Assembly (NCBI GenBank): GCA_030765065.1
Contig: CM060985.1
Span: forward strand, 992,001-1,056,000
Direction: 5' to 3'
DNA from: Deroplatys truncata
Taxonomy: Eukaryota > Arthropoda > Insecta > Mantodea > Mantidae
Length of the DNA stretch: 64,000 nucleotides
The notes beneath the pieces are model-generated. The model searched no databases and was not told the origin of the DNA. It saw only the letters and a program-made list of their open reading frames with translations. The position numbers were made by a program, and so were the translations under genes. Below are positions 10,926 through 21,625 of the stretch, piece after piece. Within the stretch, counting starts at the first letter, position 1. Each line of letters begins with the position of its first letter.

Positions 10926-11660
10926 TTGAACAGAATAAATAAAACCCTTTCCAAACAGATGATATTAAAAACACTCTTAATGACAAGTGCTCTCAAAGAA
11001 ACCATGCCACTCCCAACAGATGATATGCTTTACTCTTTGAAATACAAAGCTGCAGTTAACAGCACAAAATCTTCAAGCAGGGAGTACCAAATGTATAAAA
11101 CATCTTAATCTAATTGAAACTGCACCAGTGATAAAAATCCCACAGTCACATCTTTATCCACAAGCCAACTTTTGGATAAGAGATTGTAGAGGTTTAACCT
11201 CCAGTGAATGGTTGAACCCTAAACAGCTGCCTGTCGGCAATGCCACACAGAGTTGCTCATGTTTTGAGTTCTTGTCTTGAATTATACTTAGCAACTCCCG
11301 CCATCAAAAGATTTGATGAATGACTGCACAACAACTACCAATTACATGGCTTCGCTTCAACTGACAGCACTAAAAAGATTGATATCACAGCAATACCTGC
11401 TAACAATAAAAATTGATCCAACTGTCAGATTTAAGTTGCATAAACACCAGCCTGTAGAGAAGAAAAACATACATGATCCCTCAATAGCATTTTTCCTGGA
11501 TAAATCGAGGTAATAGGCTTGATGGTGGGATGATCACCAAGTTCTTCCTTGATTCTTGGAATACATTCGGCCTGAAGAACAACAAAATATAGGATATTGT
11601 AATCACTGCCCTTAGAGGATTGATAACTGCTTCATAATCATTTATACACCAATTAATTTA
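10926..11660 (+). pseudogene. R2-like LINE ORF2 remnant, C-terminal half
   Basis: Continuation of the element broken at 9980. From 10926 one frame reads through LNRINKTLSKQM and ALKETMPLPTDDMLYSLKY, the linker after the thumb. RGLTSSEW (11188-11211) precedes a finger region, and AHVLSSC (11255-11275) keeps the His and last Cys of a CCHC-type zinc finger. LSNSRHQKI follows in another frame. GFASTDSTKKIDI (11348 on) and IDPTVRF (11412 on) match the two Asp-bearing strands of the C-terminal restriction-like endonuclease region. IEVIGLMVG (11504) and ITKFFLDSWNTFGL (11533) are its conserved tail. Frames change at least four times and stops are frequent, so it is dead. The family call is from recalled motifs. 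Confidence 0.8.
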
Positions 11661-12152
11661 TCATATGTGATATCTAACAGTTATTATTATTTATTATTTC
11701 TCTTAAATATTATTATTAATTATTAATTAACTTTTTTCTTTGATAACTTTGAGCTGTGCTTTGCAACCCAGGCATATTTGTTATCCATTTATATGTTCCT
11801 TGTTTTTCTCATTTCAAGTTTAAGCTGCTATGTCCATAATGGCAGTGCTGTTGTCTTTTTGAGGCAACAGTCAATTTTGATTTGTTTATAGACAAACTAC
11901 AGATGATGCTTTCGCTAGAAGAACCAATGCACAATGGATTTGAGTATGCACATTTCTTCCAATTTTATTTTCCCAGCTTTTGTCAAGAGAAAGCTGTTTC
12001 TACATTGAAGAGTTCAGTATGGATCTATTTCAGAACAACAATGAGAAATATAAAACCTGAACAAGTTTCTTTCCCATTCCTGGAACCTCATGCCAAAACT
12101 GTTTAATAAATGTTTATTGTATTTCCTCTGTTTCTTACCAGCATATGCTATA
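11661..12152. other. AT-rich DNA without recognisable feature
   Basis: Includes a degenerate TTA/ATT-rich patch (about 11680-11730) and a 74-codon open frame at 11882-12106 with no recognised motif and no start or splice context. Nothing supports a gene. Confidence 0.45.
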
Positions 12153-12330
12153 TCTCTACTAATATTATAGAGAGAGAAAAACAGTGTACATGGGGGGGGG
12201 GGGTGTTAGGGTAATCTCAAAAAACCATCAACCGATTTTGATAATTCTTTCGCCATTGAAAATCCCTATTCTTCCAGATGGTGACAAGTTATATAATGTT
12301 TCCAAAAATTTTAAAACTGGAGGGATAGGG
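12153..12330 (+). mobile_element. Helitron-like 5' end (Lep1-type), putative
   Basis: Begins TCTCTACTAATATTATAG. It continues with GGTAATCTCAAAAAACCATC, AACCGATTTTGATAATTCTT, TCGCCATTGAAAATC and a GGTGACAAG block. This order closely resembles the start of short non-autonomous Helitron-type elements common in insects: TC start, TACTAATATTATA, aligned AACCGATTTTGA and TTC-TTTC-CCATT blocks. A run of 12 G (12192-12203) sits near the start. No 3' hairpin plus CTRR end could be located, so the extent is unknown. The element may continue through the 100-bp array. Confidence 0.5.
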
Positions 12331-12828
12331 GTTGCTTTTTCATATTCATGTCACCAAATTTTGAACCCATTGCTTGAATATGGATGTCAGGGGCTACTTT
12401 CATAAGTGACAATTATGGCAGATTTTAAAGTCTTGCAGCCCAAAAGCATACATGGGGAGGCTTAAACTATTTTCAAATTGAATTATTTTAGTGCAGGGAG
12501 GTTGTATATCACCTTACCCTCATATTTCACTGAAGTTATATCAAATAATACTTTTAGTATCACTTTTACAAAACTGGGTACATTTGGAGTCTAGTATGTG
12601 CCAAAAATAAGCTACCCTTACATTCAATTCCTATTTTCGGCCCCTAGACAAAACTTTGTATCGTAATACATAGGACCCTACAAAAACTATAGGCGACCTA
12701 CACAACACTATTCCTAGCATATTTTCAACCCCTAACATACAAATTAGACGAAACTTTATATCGTAATACATAGGACCCAACAAAAACCATAGGCTACCTA
12801 CACAACACTATCCCTAGCATATTTTCAA

Positions 12829-12841
12829 CCCCTAACATACA
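12829..12841. repeat. Target-site duplication of the SINE, left copy
   Basis: CCCCTAACATACA, identical to 13138-13150 on the other side of the SINE. The sequence is part of the satellite monomer itself; deleting the SINE and one copy restores an uninterrupted monomer. Confidence 0.9.
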
Positions 12842-12852
12842 GTTGTCCTCCG

Positions 12853-12863
12853 TGGACTAGTGG
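12853..12863 (+). promoter_or_regulatory. Pol III A box of the SINE
   Basis: TGGACTAGTGG fits the A-box consensus TRGYNNARNGG with one mismatch, 11 bp inside the element. Confidence 0.75.
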
Positions 12864-12895
12864 TACCGTGCTAGCCTCTAGTTCCCAAGGTCGCG

Positions 12896-12906
12896 GGTTC
12901 AAACCC
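12896..12906 (+). promoter_or_regulatory. Pol III B box of the SINE
   Basis: GGTTCAAACCC fits GGTTCRANNCC completely. It lies 32 bp after the A box, a normal spacing for tRNA promoters. Confidence 0.88.
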
Positions 12907-13137
12907 GGCGGAGGGCGATGGATTTTTTCGGGCATAAAAATCGTTAGCACGGCTTCCTTCGGAAGGGAAGTAAAGCCGGTGGTCCCGTGTCGTAGATTTA
13001 CGGCACGTAAAAGAACTTCAAGCCTGATAAAGAGGCCTCTGAGCAAAATTACAGGTGTTTCACGCCCAATATAGAATGGGACGCTAAGAACCATAGTAGT
13101 TAAAGAGCGTCCATAAATAAAACTCAATTTTTTTTTT

Positions 13138-13150
13138 CCCCTAACATACA
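13138..13150. repeat. Target-site duplication of the SINE, right copy
   Basis: CCCCTAACATACA, identical to 12829-12841; the 100-bp monomer continues in phase after it. Confidence 0.9.
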
Positions 13151-16100
13151 AATTAGACGAAACTTTGTAGCCTTATACATAGGACCCAACAAAAACTATA
13201 GCCTACCTACACAACACTATCCCTAGCATATTTTCAACCCCTAACATACAAATTAGACGAAACTTTGTATCCTTATACATAGGACCCAACAAAAACTATA
13301 GCCTACCTACACAACACTATCCCTAGCATATTTTCAACCCCTAACATACAAATTAGACGAAACTTTGTAGCCTTATACATAGGACCCAACAAAAACTATA
13401 GCCTACCTACACAACACTATCCCTAGCATATTTTCAACCCCTAACATACAAATTAGACGAAACTTTGTATCCTTATACATAGGACCCTACAAAAGCTATA
13501 GGCTACCTACACAACACTATCCTTTGCATATTTTCAACCCCTAACATACAAATTAGACGAAACTTTGTATCCTTATACATAGGACCCAACAAAAACTATA
13601 GGCTACCTACACAACACTATCCCTAGCATATTTTCAACCCCTAACATACAAATTAGACGAAACTTTGTATCCTTATACATAGGTCCCTACAAAAAATATA
13701 GGCTACCTACACAACACTATCCCTAGCATATTTTCAACCCCTAACATACAAATTAGACGAAACTTTGTATCCTTATACATAGGACCCAACAAAAACTATA
13801 GGCTACCTACAAAACACAATCCCTAGCATATTATCAACCCCTAACATACAAATTAGACGAAACTTTGTATCCTTATACATAGGACCCAACAAAAACTATA
13901 GGCTACCTACACAACACTATCCCTAGCATATTTTCAACCCCTAACATACAAATTAGACGAAACTTTGTATCCTTATACATAGGACCCTACAAAAAATATA
14001 GGATACCTACACAACACTATCCCTAGCATATTTTCAACCCCTAACATACAAATTAGACGAAACTTTGTATCCTTATACATAGGACCCTACAAAAAATATA
14101 GGATACCTACACAACACTATCCCTAGCATATTTTCAACCCCTAACATACAAATTAGACGAAACTTTGTATCCTTATACATAGGACCCTACAAAAAATATA
14201 GGATACCTACACAACACTATCCCTAGCATATTTTCAACCCCTAACATACAAATTAGACGAAACTTTGTATCCTTATACATAGGACCCTACAAAAACTATA
14301 GGCTACCTACACAACACTATCCCTAGCATATTTTCAACCCCTAACATACAAATTAGACGAAACTTTGTATCCTTATACATAGGACCCTGCAAAAACTATA
14401 GGCTACCTACACAACACTATCCCTAGCATATTTTCAACCCCTAACATACAAATTAGACGAAACTTTGTATCCTTATACATAGGACCCTGCAAAAACTATA
14501 GGCTACCTACACAACACTATCCCTAGCATATTTTCAACCCCTAACATACAAATTAGACGAAACTTTGTATCCTTATACATAGGACCCTGCAAAAACTATA
14601 GGCTACCTACACAACACTATCCCTAGCATATTTTCAACCCCCAACATACAAATTAGACGAAACTTTGTATCCTTATACATAGGACCCTGCAAAAACTATA
14701 GGCTACCTACACAACACTATCCCTAGCATATTTTCAACCCCTAACATACAAATTAGACGAAACTTTGTATCCTTATACATAGGACCCTGCAAAAACTATA
14801 GGCTACCTACACAACACTATCCCTAGCATATTTTCAACCCCTAACATACAAATTAGACGAAACTTTGTATCCTTATACATAGGACCCTGCAAAAACTATA
14901 AGCTACATACACAACACTATCCCTAGCATATTTTCAACCCCTAACATACAAATTAGACGAAACTTTGTATCCTTATACATAGGACCCTGCAAAAACTATA
15001 GGCTACCTACACAACACTATCCCTAGCATATTTTCAACCCCCAACATACAAATTAGACGAAACTTTGTATCCTTATACATAGGATCCTACACAACACTAT
15101 CCCTAGCATATTTTCAACCCCTAACATACAAATTAGACGAAACTTTGTATCCTTATACATAGGACCCAACAAAAACTATAGGCTACCTACACAACACTAT
15201 CCCTAGCATATTTTCAACCCCTAACATACAAATTAGACGAAACTTTGTATCCTTATACATAGGATCCTACAAAACACTATTCCTAGCATATTTTTAACCC
15301 CTAACATACAAATTAGACGAAACTTTGTATCCTTATACATAGGACCCAACAAAAACTATAGGCTACCTACACAACACTATCCCTAGCATATTTTCAACCC
15401 CTAACATACAAATTAGACGAAACTTTGTATCCTTATACATAGGACCCTGCAAAAACTATAGGCTACCTACACAACACTATCCCTAGCATATTTTCAACCC
15501 CTAACATACAAATTAGACGAAACTTTGTATCCTTATACATAGGACCCAACAAAAACTATAGGCTACCTACAAAACACTATCCCTAGCATATTTTTAACCC
15601 CTAGATGAAACTTTGTATCCCTATACATAGGACCCAACAAAAACTATAGGCTACCTACACAACACTATCCCTAGCATATTTTTAACCCCTAGATGAAACT
15701 TTGTATCCTTATACATAGGACCCAACAAAAACTATAGGCTACCTACAAAACACTATCCCTAGCATATTTTTAACCCCTAGATGAAACTTTGTATCCTTAT
15801 ACATAGGACCCAACAAAAACTATAGGCTACCTACACAACACTATCCCTTGCATATTTTCAACCCCTAACATACAAATTAGACGAAACTTTGTATCCTTAT
15901 ACATAGGACCCAACAAAAACTATAGGCTACCTACACAACACTATCCCTAGCATATTTTCAACCCCTAACATACAAATTAGACGAAACTTTGTATCCTTAT
16001 ACATAGGACCCAACAAAAACTATAGCCTACCTACACAACACTATCCCTAGCATATTTTCAACCCCTAACATACAAATTAGACAAAACTTTGTATCCTTAT

Positions 16101-18088
16101 ACATAGGACCAAACAAAAACTATAGGCTACCTACAAAACACTATCCTTTGCATATTTTCAACCCCTAACATACAAATTAGACGAAACTTTGTATCCTTAT
16201 ACATAGGACCAAACAAAAACCATAGGCTACCTACACAACACTATCCCTAGCATATTTTCAACCCCTAAATTACAAATTAGACAAAACTTTGTATCCTTAT
16301 ACATAGGACCAAACAATAACTATAGGCTACCTACAAAACACTATCCTTTGCATATTTTCAACCCCTAACATACAAATTAGACGAAACTTTGTATCCTTAT
16401 ACATAGCACCATACAAAAACCATAGGCTACCTACACAACACTATCCCTAGCATATTTTCAACCCCTAAATTACAAATTAGACAAAACTTTGTATCCTTAT
16501 ACATAGGACCATACAAAAACCATAGGCTACCTACAAAACACTATCCTTTGCATATTTTCAACCCCTAAATTACAAATTAGACAAAACTTTGTATCCTTAT
16601 ACATAGGACCAAACAATAACTATAGGCTACCTACACAACACTATCCCTAGCATATTTTCAACCCCTAACATACAAATTAGACGAAACTTTGTATCCTTAT
16701 ACATAGGACCCTACAAAAGCTATAGGCTACCTACACGACACTATCCCTAGCATATTTTCAACCCCTAAATTACAAATTAGACAAAACTTTGTATCCTTAT
16801 ACATAGGACCCAACAATAACTATAGGCTACCTACACGACACTATCCCTAGCATATTTTCAACCCCTAAATTACAAATTAGACAAAACTTTGTATCCTTAT
16901 ACATAGGACCAAACAATAACTATAGGCTACCTACACGACACTATCCCTAGCATATTTTCAACCCCTAAATTACAAATTAGACAAAACTTTGTATCCTTAT
17001 ACATAGGACCCAACAATAACTATAGGCTACCTACACGACACTATCCCTAGCATATTTTCAACCCCTAAATTACAAATTAGACAAAACTTTGTATCCTTAT
17101 ACATAGGACCCAACAATAACTATAGGCTACCTACACAACACTATCCCTAGCATATTTTCAACCCCTAACATACAAATTAGACGAAACTTTGTACCCTTAT
17201 ACATAGGACCCAACAATAACTATAGGCTACCTACACAACACTATCCCTAGCATATTTTCAACCCCTAACATACAAACTAGACGAAACTTTGTATCCTTAT
17301 ACATAGGACCCAACAATAACTATAGGCTACCTACAAAACACTATCCCTAGCATATTTTCAACCCCTAACATACAAATTAGACGAAACTTTGTACCCTTAT
17401 ACATAGGACCCTACACAACACTATCCCTAGCATATTTTCAACCCCTAGGCGAAACTTTGTATCCTTATACATAGGACCCTACAAAAACTATAGGCTACCT
17501 ACAAAACACTATCCCTAGCATATTTTCAACCCCTAACATACAAATTAGATGAAACTTTGTATCCTTATACATAGGACCCTACAAAACACTATCCCAGCAT
17601 ATTTTCAACCCCTAACATACAAATTAGACGAAACTTTGTATCCTTATACATAGGACCCTACAAAACACTATCCTAGCATATTTTCAACCCCTAACATACA
17701 AATTAGATGAAACTTTGTATCCTTATACATAGGACCCTACAAAACACTATCCTAGCATATTTTCAACCCCTAACATACAAATTAGACGAAACTTTGTATC
17801 CTTATACATAGGACCCTACAAAACACTATCCCAGCATATTTTCAACCCCTAACATACAAATTAGATGAAACTTTGTATCCTTATACATAGGACCCTACAA
17901 AACACTATCCTAGCATATTTTCAACCCCTAACATACAAATTAGACGAAACTTTGTATCCTTATACATAGGCCCCAACAAAACACTATCCCAGCATATTTT
18001 CAACCCCTAACATACAAATTAGACGAAACTTTGTATCCTTATATATAGGACCCAACAAAACACTATCCCTAGCATATTTTCAACCCCT

Positions 18089-19116
18089 GCACTGTTTAAA
18101 CCGTATTGGACAATAGGAGTTGATAAAAATCAATTTCCAAAATGCACCTAATCCTTATCTTAAATTATGTAAGTTATTCTTACTTAACCCCTTAAATATA
18201 CTGCTTGGTGAAGCAACTGTACTAGGTAACCCCATGTCACTATTTGACCAATCTGGACAAAACTTTGAACATTTATGTTTAGTATAAGTAAAGTTTAATA
18301 AAATCACCCCTATCCGTACTTATAGACTGTTTCAATCAAGATCTCAACTGATATTTACAATAATACTTGTAATCAGTTGCAGGACATGTTGACATCTGCC
18401 AAACTAATATGAAAATTGTGATGTTAAATAACTAACAGAGATATGAAAGTTTAAATTTCATCTGCTCTACCAATTTAAGAATGGTTCACAACAACAGAGT
18501 TAAAATGCGTGTATTATTGTATGAGAATTCATAACCAGCAGGAGGTCCTGCGAATGGGAAACAAGACTTAGAAATTATTCAAGGCGCCACAACATGAAAC
18601 AGCTCTCTCTAGTTTAAGCTGGAGGAAATTCCAGCAAATGTGTGCCCTGATTTCCTTGGATCCACTGAGTGTTGCTTCTTCTACTGAAAGCGTTATCTGC
18701 AGTTTGTTTATATGCAACCAAAACTGGCAATTGTCCAAAAAATAAAAGTAGCAAAAATTAAAAAATTAACAACAAACAACTTCAATGTATGCTATTAATA
18801 AAGGAATGAGAGAGACTTGATACAACTAGAGGAATCAGAAATAGTAATTGATTTGCATTTAAAAAATGTTTACACCAGCAAGTTGACTGTTGGTGGCTGA
18901 ATTGGAAGAAGGTGAAAAAATATTATTGGTCAATTACAATCAAATGATGTCCCAATACATAAAATCTACTTTCCACTTTTCTATGAATATGGCCATTGAT
19001 ATAGATTCCCAGGGTATTCTGAACTAAAATGCTGCATGCCGATTCTCAGGTTATGTAGACGAGCTATTCATGGACTACAGCTCAGAACAAATGTTTTACT
19101 AACAGTTTGCATAATA
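18089..19116. other. AT-rich DNA without recognisable feature
   Basis: No gene, RNA gene or family motif was seen. The missing 3' end of a Helitron-like element around the 100-bp array could be here, but no clear hairpin plus CTRR was found. Confidence 0.45.
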
Positions 19117-19189
19117 CGAGGGTTATTCAAACATAAACTGGAATTCTTTAAGGCAGCAATACATAAAAACTACAAATGTAGTGCCTTAT
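19117..19189 (+). mobile_element. Possible mariner terminal fragment
   Basis: TACGAGGGTTATTCAAACAT followed by AAACTGGAATTCTTTAA resembles the start of mariner-type terminal inverted repeats in insects (TA, then CGAGGG.TATTCAAAAAGT). No second terminal repeat or transposase follows; the sequence runs directly into the inverted 0.9-kb repeat. The match is short and recalled from memory. Confidence 0.35.
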
Positions 19190-20384
19190 TACTTTCTCTA
19201 ATGCATATAGTAATTATGTAATGTCTTGTATTGCACCCAAAAATTTGATCTCGGGATTCCACCAGAAACATGTTTGAGGACCACTAAACCCACAAAAGCA
19301 TTTTTACAAAAAGGTCCATGTGTGTGCATATGAGAGAGACAAATGAGAGGTTGGGTAGGTGAAGATGAGTGAGTGGGTGGGTGAGCGAGAGAGTATGTGA
19401 CTGAGTGAGTGAGAGAGAGAGAGTGTGTGACTGGGTGAGTGAGAGAGTGTGTGACTGAGTGAGTGAGAGAGAGAGAGTATGTGACTGAGTGAGAGAGAGT
19501 GTGTGTGACAGAGGGAGAGTGTGTGTGTTTGTGAGAGGGAGTGTGTGTGTATGTTTGAGAGAGAGAATGTGACTGAGTGAGTGAGTGAGAAAGAGAGAGT
19601 GTGTGACTGAGTGAGAGAGAGTGTGTGTGGGACTGAGTGAGTGAGAGAGAGAGAGAGAGTGTGTGTGTTTGTGAGAGGGAGTGTGTGTGTATGTTTGAGA
19701 GAGAGAAAGTGACTGAGTGAGTGAGAGAGCGTGTGACTGAGTGAGAGAGAGTGTGTGACTGAGTGAGAGAGAGTGTGTGTGACAGAGGGAGAGTGTGTGT
19801 GTTTGTGAGAGGGAGTGTGTGTGTATGTTTGAGAGAGAGAATGTGACTGAGTGAGTGAGTGAGAAAGAGAGAGTGTGTGACTGAGTGAGAGAGAGTGTGT
19901 GTGGGACTGAGTGAGAGAGAGTGTGTGACTGAGTGAGTGAGAGTGTGTGACTGAGTGAGAGAGAGTGTGTGACTGAGTGAGAGAGAGTGTGTGACTGAGT
20001 GAGTGAGAGTGTGTGACTGAGTGAGAGAGAGTGTGTGACTGAGTGAGAGAGAGTGTGTGACTGAGTGAGAGAGAGTGTGTGACTGAGTGAGTGAGAGTGT
20101 GTGTGTATGTTTGTGAGAGAGAGAAATTGACTGAGTGAGTGAGAGAGAGTGTGCGGTTGTGAGAGTGGGAGTGAGAGTGTGTGACTGAGTGAAAGAGAGT
20201 GTGTGTGTTTGTGAGAGAGAGATTGTGTGGTTGTGAGAGTGGGAGTGAGTGAGAGAGAGTGTGTGACTGAGTGAGTGAGTGTGTGACTGAGTGAAAGAGA
20301 GTGTGTGTGTTTGTGAGAGAGAGAGTGGGTGTGAGTGAGTGAGAGAGTGTTTGTGGGAGTGCGTGTATGTGACTGAGTGAGAGA

Positions 20385-20421
<37 letters not shown>

Positions 20422-20444
20422 TGTGACTGAGTGAGTGAGAGAGA

Positions 20445-20475
<31 letters not shown>

Positions 20476-21625
20476 TGAGTGTGACTGAGTGAGTGAGTGA
20501 GAGAGAGTGTGTGTGTGTGTGTGAGAGAGAGAGTGAGTGTGACTGAGTGAGAGAGAGTGTGTGTGTGTTTGTGAGAGAGTGAGAGTGGCAGTGAGAGAGT
20601 GTGTGACTGAGTGGGTGGGTGGGTGAGAGTGAGTGAAGCAGTAAGTGAGTGTGTTTGTGAGAGTGGGAGTGAGAGTGTGTGTGTGTGTGAGAGAGAGTGT
20701 GACTGAGTGAGTGAGAGTGTGTGTGTTTGTGAGAGAGTGTGAGAGTGGCAGTGAGAGAGTGTGTGACTGAGTGGGTGGGTGGATGAGAGTGAGTGAAGCA
20801 GTAAGTGAGTGAGTGTGTTTGTGAGAGTGGGAGTGAGAGTGTGTGTGTTTGTGAGAGTGGGAGTGAGAGTGTGTGTGTTTGTGAGAGTGGGAGTGAGAGT
20901 GAGAGTGTGTGACTGAGTGTGTGAGAGAATGTGTGTGACTGAGTGTGTGAGAGAGTGTGTGAGAGGGAGTGGGAGTGAGAGTGAGTGCTGCCAACAAAAA
21001 GTTGACAAAATAGCGAAGTTGGTGTTTAACTTAAGCATCTTCCAAGGATGGCAGAAGCAGATTTTCAAGAAAATCCCTCCCTCCACAAGCTACCCTTTAC
21101 ACGGAAAATTTTTCGAACATTTGATTTTCTCAAAAATGACTAAGGATTGTTTTATTAAAATGCCATATGTTTAAAATACTTTCATAACAAATGAAATGTA
21201 TATCCTGAATTTTCTGGGAGCACCTGTGAAGTCCTCTTCATTCTGAATGGCCGATAAACCTTATTACACATAAAACGTACATCTTGTTAAAGCACACAAT
21301 TTATGTCAACCATTTCGAAGACATTCCTTGTTATAGGTTTACATTTTAAAACACTTATAATTTTCTTAAATGCAAAGTTATTATTCTAGCCCCATGCAAA
21401 GAGAAGGGAATTTGAAAGCCATTACATAATGACCTGTTCTTAAAAGATTTGAGCATCACTTAAAGTCTACTGTATTCTCAAAATTCTGTTCTATCTACAA
21501 GCAAATTATACAAAAGTTTATCTTCATTAACATAAAGTAGATAGAAGGATAAGAATAGTTTGTACAAAAGTGAACAGAGAAAGGCATATGAGTGCAACAC
21601 ATCAGAATTTTTTCTACATAGCTTT
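19190..21625 (-). repeat. 0.9-kb dispersed repeat, copy E (inverted, with huge internal microsatellite)
   Basis: The reverse complement of the flanks matches copies A, D and F. At the left are TTACTTTCTCTA, TTGCACCCAAAAA, CACCAGAAACATGTTTGAGG and TTTTTACAAAAAGG. At the right are TTTTCAAGAAAATCC, CTACCCTTTACACGG, GTGAAGTCCTCTTCATTCTG, CACACAATTTATGTC, TAGATAGAAGGATAAGAATA and CATCAGAATTTTTTCTACAT. The place of the short CT/CA tract of the other copies is taken by about 1.65 kb of GA/GT repeat. Orientation is minus relative to the other copies. Confidence 0.85.
19325..20990. repeat. GA/GT compound microsatellite, about 1.65 kb
   Basis: The plus strand is almost only G, A and T, built from GAGTGAGAGAGAGTGTGTGA-like words. 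A common unit is about 22 bp (GTGTGTGACTGAGTGAGAGA plus GA), mixed with GTGTGTGTTTGTGAGAGGGA and GTGGGAGTGAGAGT words. Longer blocks are duplicated, for example about 135 bp at 19507 and again at 19781. Because stop codons are nearly absent on the minus strand, two overlapping open frames of about 600 codons arise, made only of Thr, His, Ser, Leu and a few Val, Gln and Pro. They are not genes. Confidence 0.97.

Larger units (their letters stand above)
12842..13137 (+). mobile_element. tRNA-derived SINE, full length
   Basis: Short retroposon of 296 bp transcribed by RNA polymerase III and moved by a partner LINE. The first 75 bp are tRNA-like: the ends GTCCTCC and GGAGGGC pair over 7 positions, and there are a recognisable A box and a good B box. 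The body contains GGGCATAAAAATCG, CTTCCTTCGGAAGGGAAG, GTAAAGCCGGTGGTCCCGTG, ACGGCACGTAAAAGAA and CCCAATATAGAATGGG, typical of tRNA-SINE bodies in invertebrates. It ends in CCATAAATAAAACTCAA and a run of about 10 T. Perfect 13-bp target-site duplications flank it. Open frames on either strand are incidental. A truncated sister copy lies inverted at 6341-6556. Confidence 0.92.
12632..18088. repeat. 100-bp satellite array
   Basis: About 51 monomers of 100 bp plus one SINE insert. Anchors per monomer are CCCCTAACATACAAATTAGA, CGAAACTTTGTATCC, TTATACATAGGACCC, AACTATAGGCTACCTAC and ACACTATCCCTAGCATATTT. The first monomers (TATCGTAATAC variant) and the last ones are the most diverged. Length variants are clustered: 88-bp monomers lacking 12 bp at 15600-15790, and monomers of about 80 bp lacking 20 bp at 17410-18060 and singly near 15085 and 15265. 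Blocks of near-identical neighbours occur, such as the AGGACCCTGC type at 14380-14900, and 200-bp dimers at 16080-16560. The frames are full of stops. Confidence 0.97.

Noticed and set aside
12842-12916. Functional tRNA gene
   Set aside because: Acceptor ends and the A and B boxes are tRNA-like, but the anticodon arm does not fold normally and the T stem has a mismatch. The unit continues into a SINE body with target-site duplications.
12825-13151. Open frame of 108 codons (minus) and 68 codons (plus)
   Set aside because: Both lie over the SINE and its satellite flanks and have no recognised domain.
19198-21086. Two overlapping minus-strand open frames of about 600 codons rich in Thr, His, Ser and Leu
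   Set aside because: They lie over the GA/GT microsatellite, which has almost no stop trinucleotides on that strand. The two frames overlap for nearly all their length, and the composition follows the repeat. No signal, domain or conserved start was seen.
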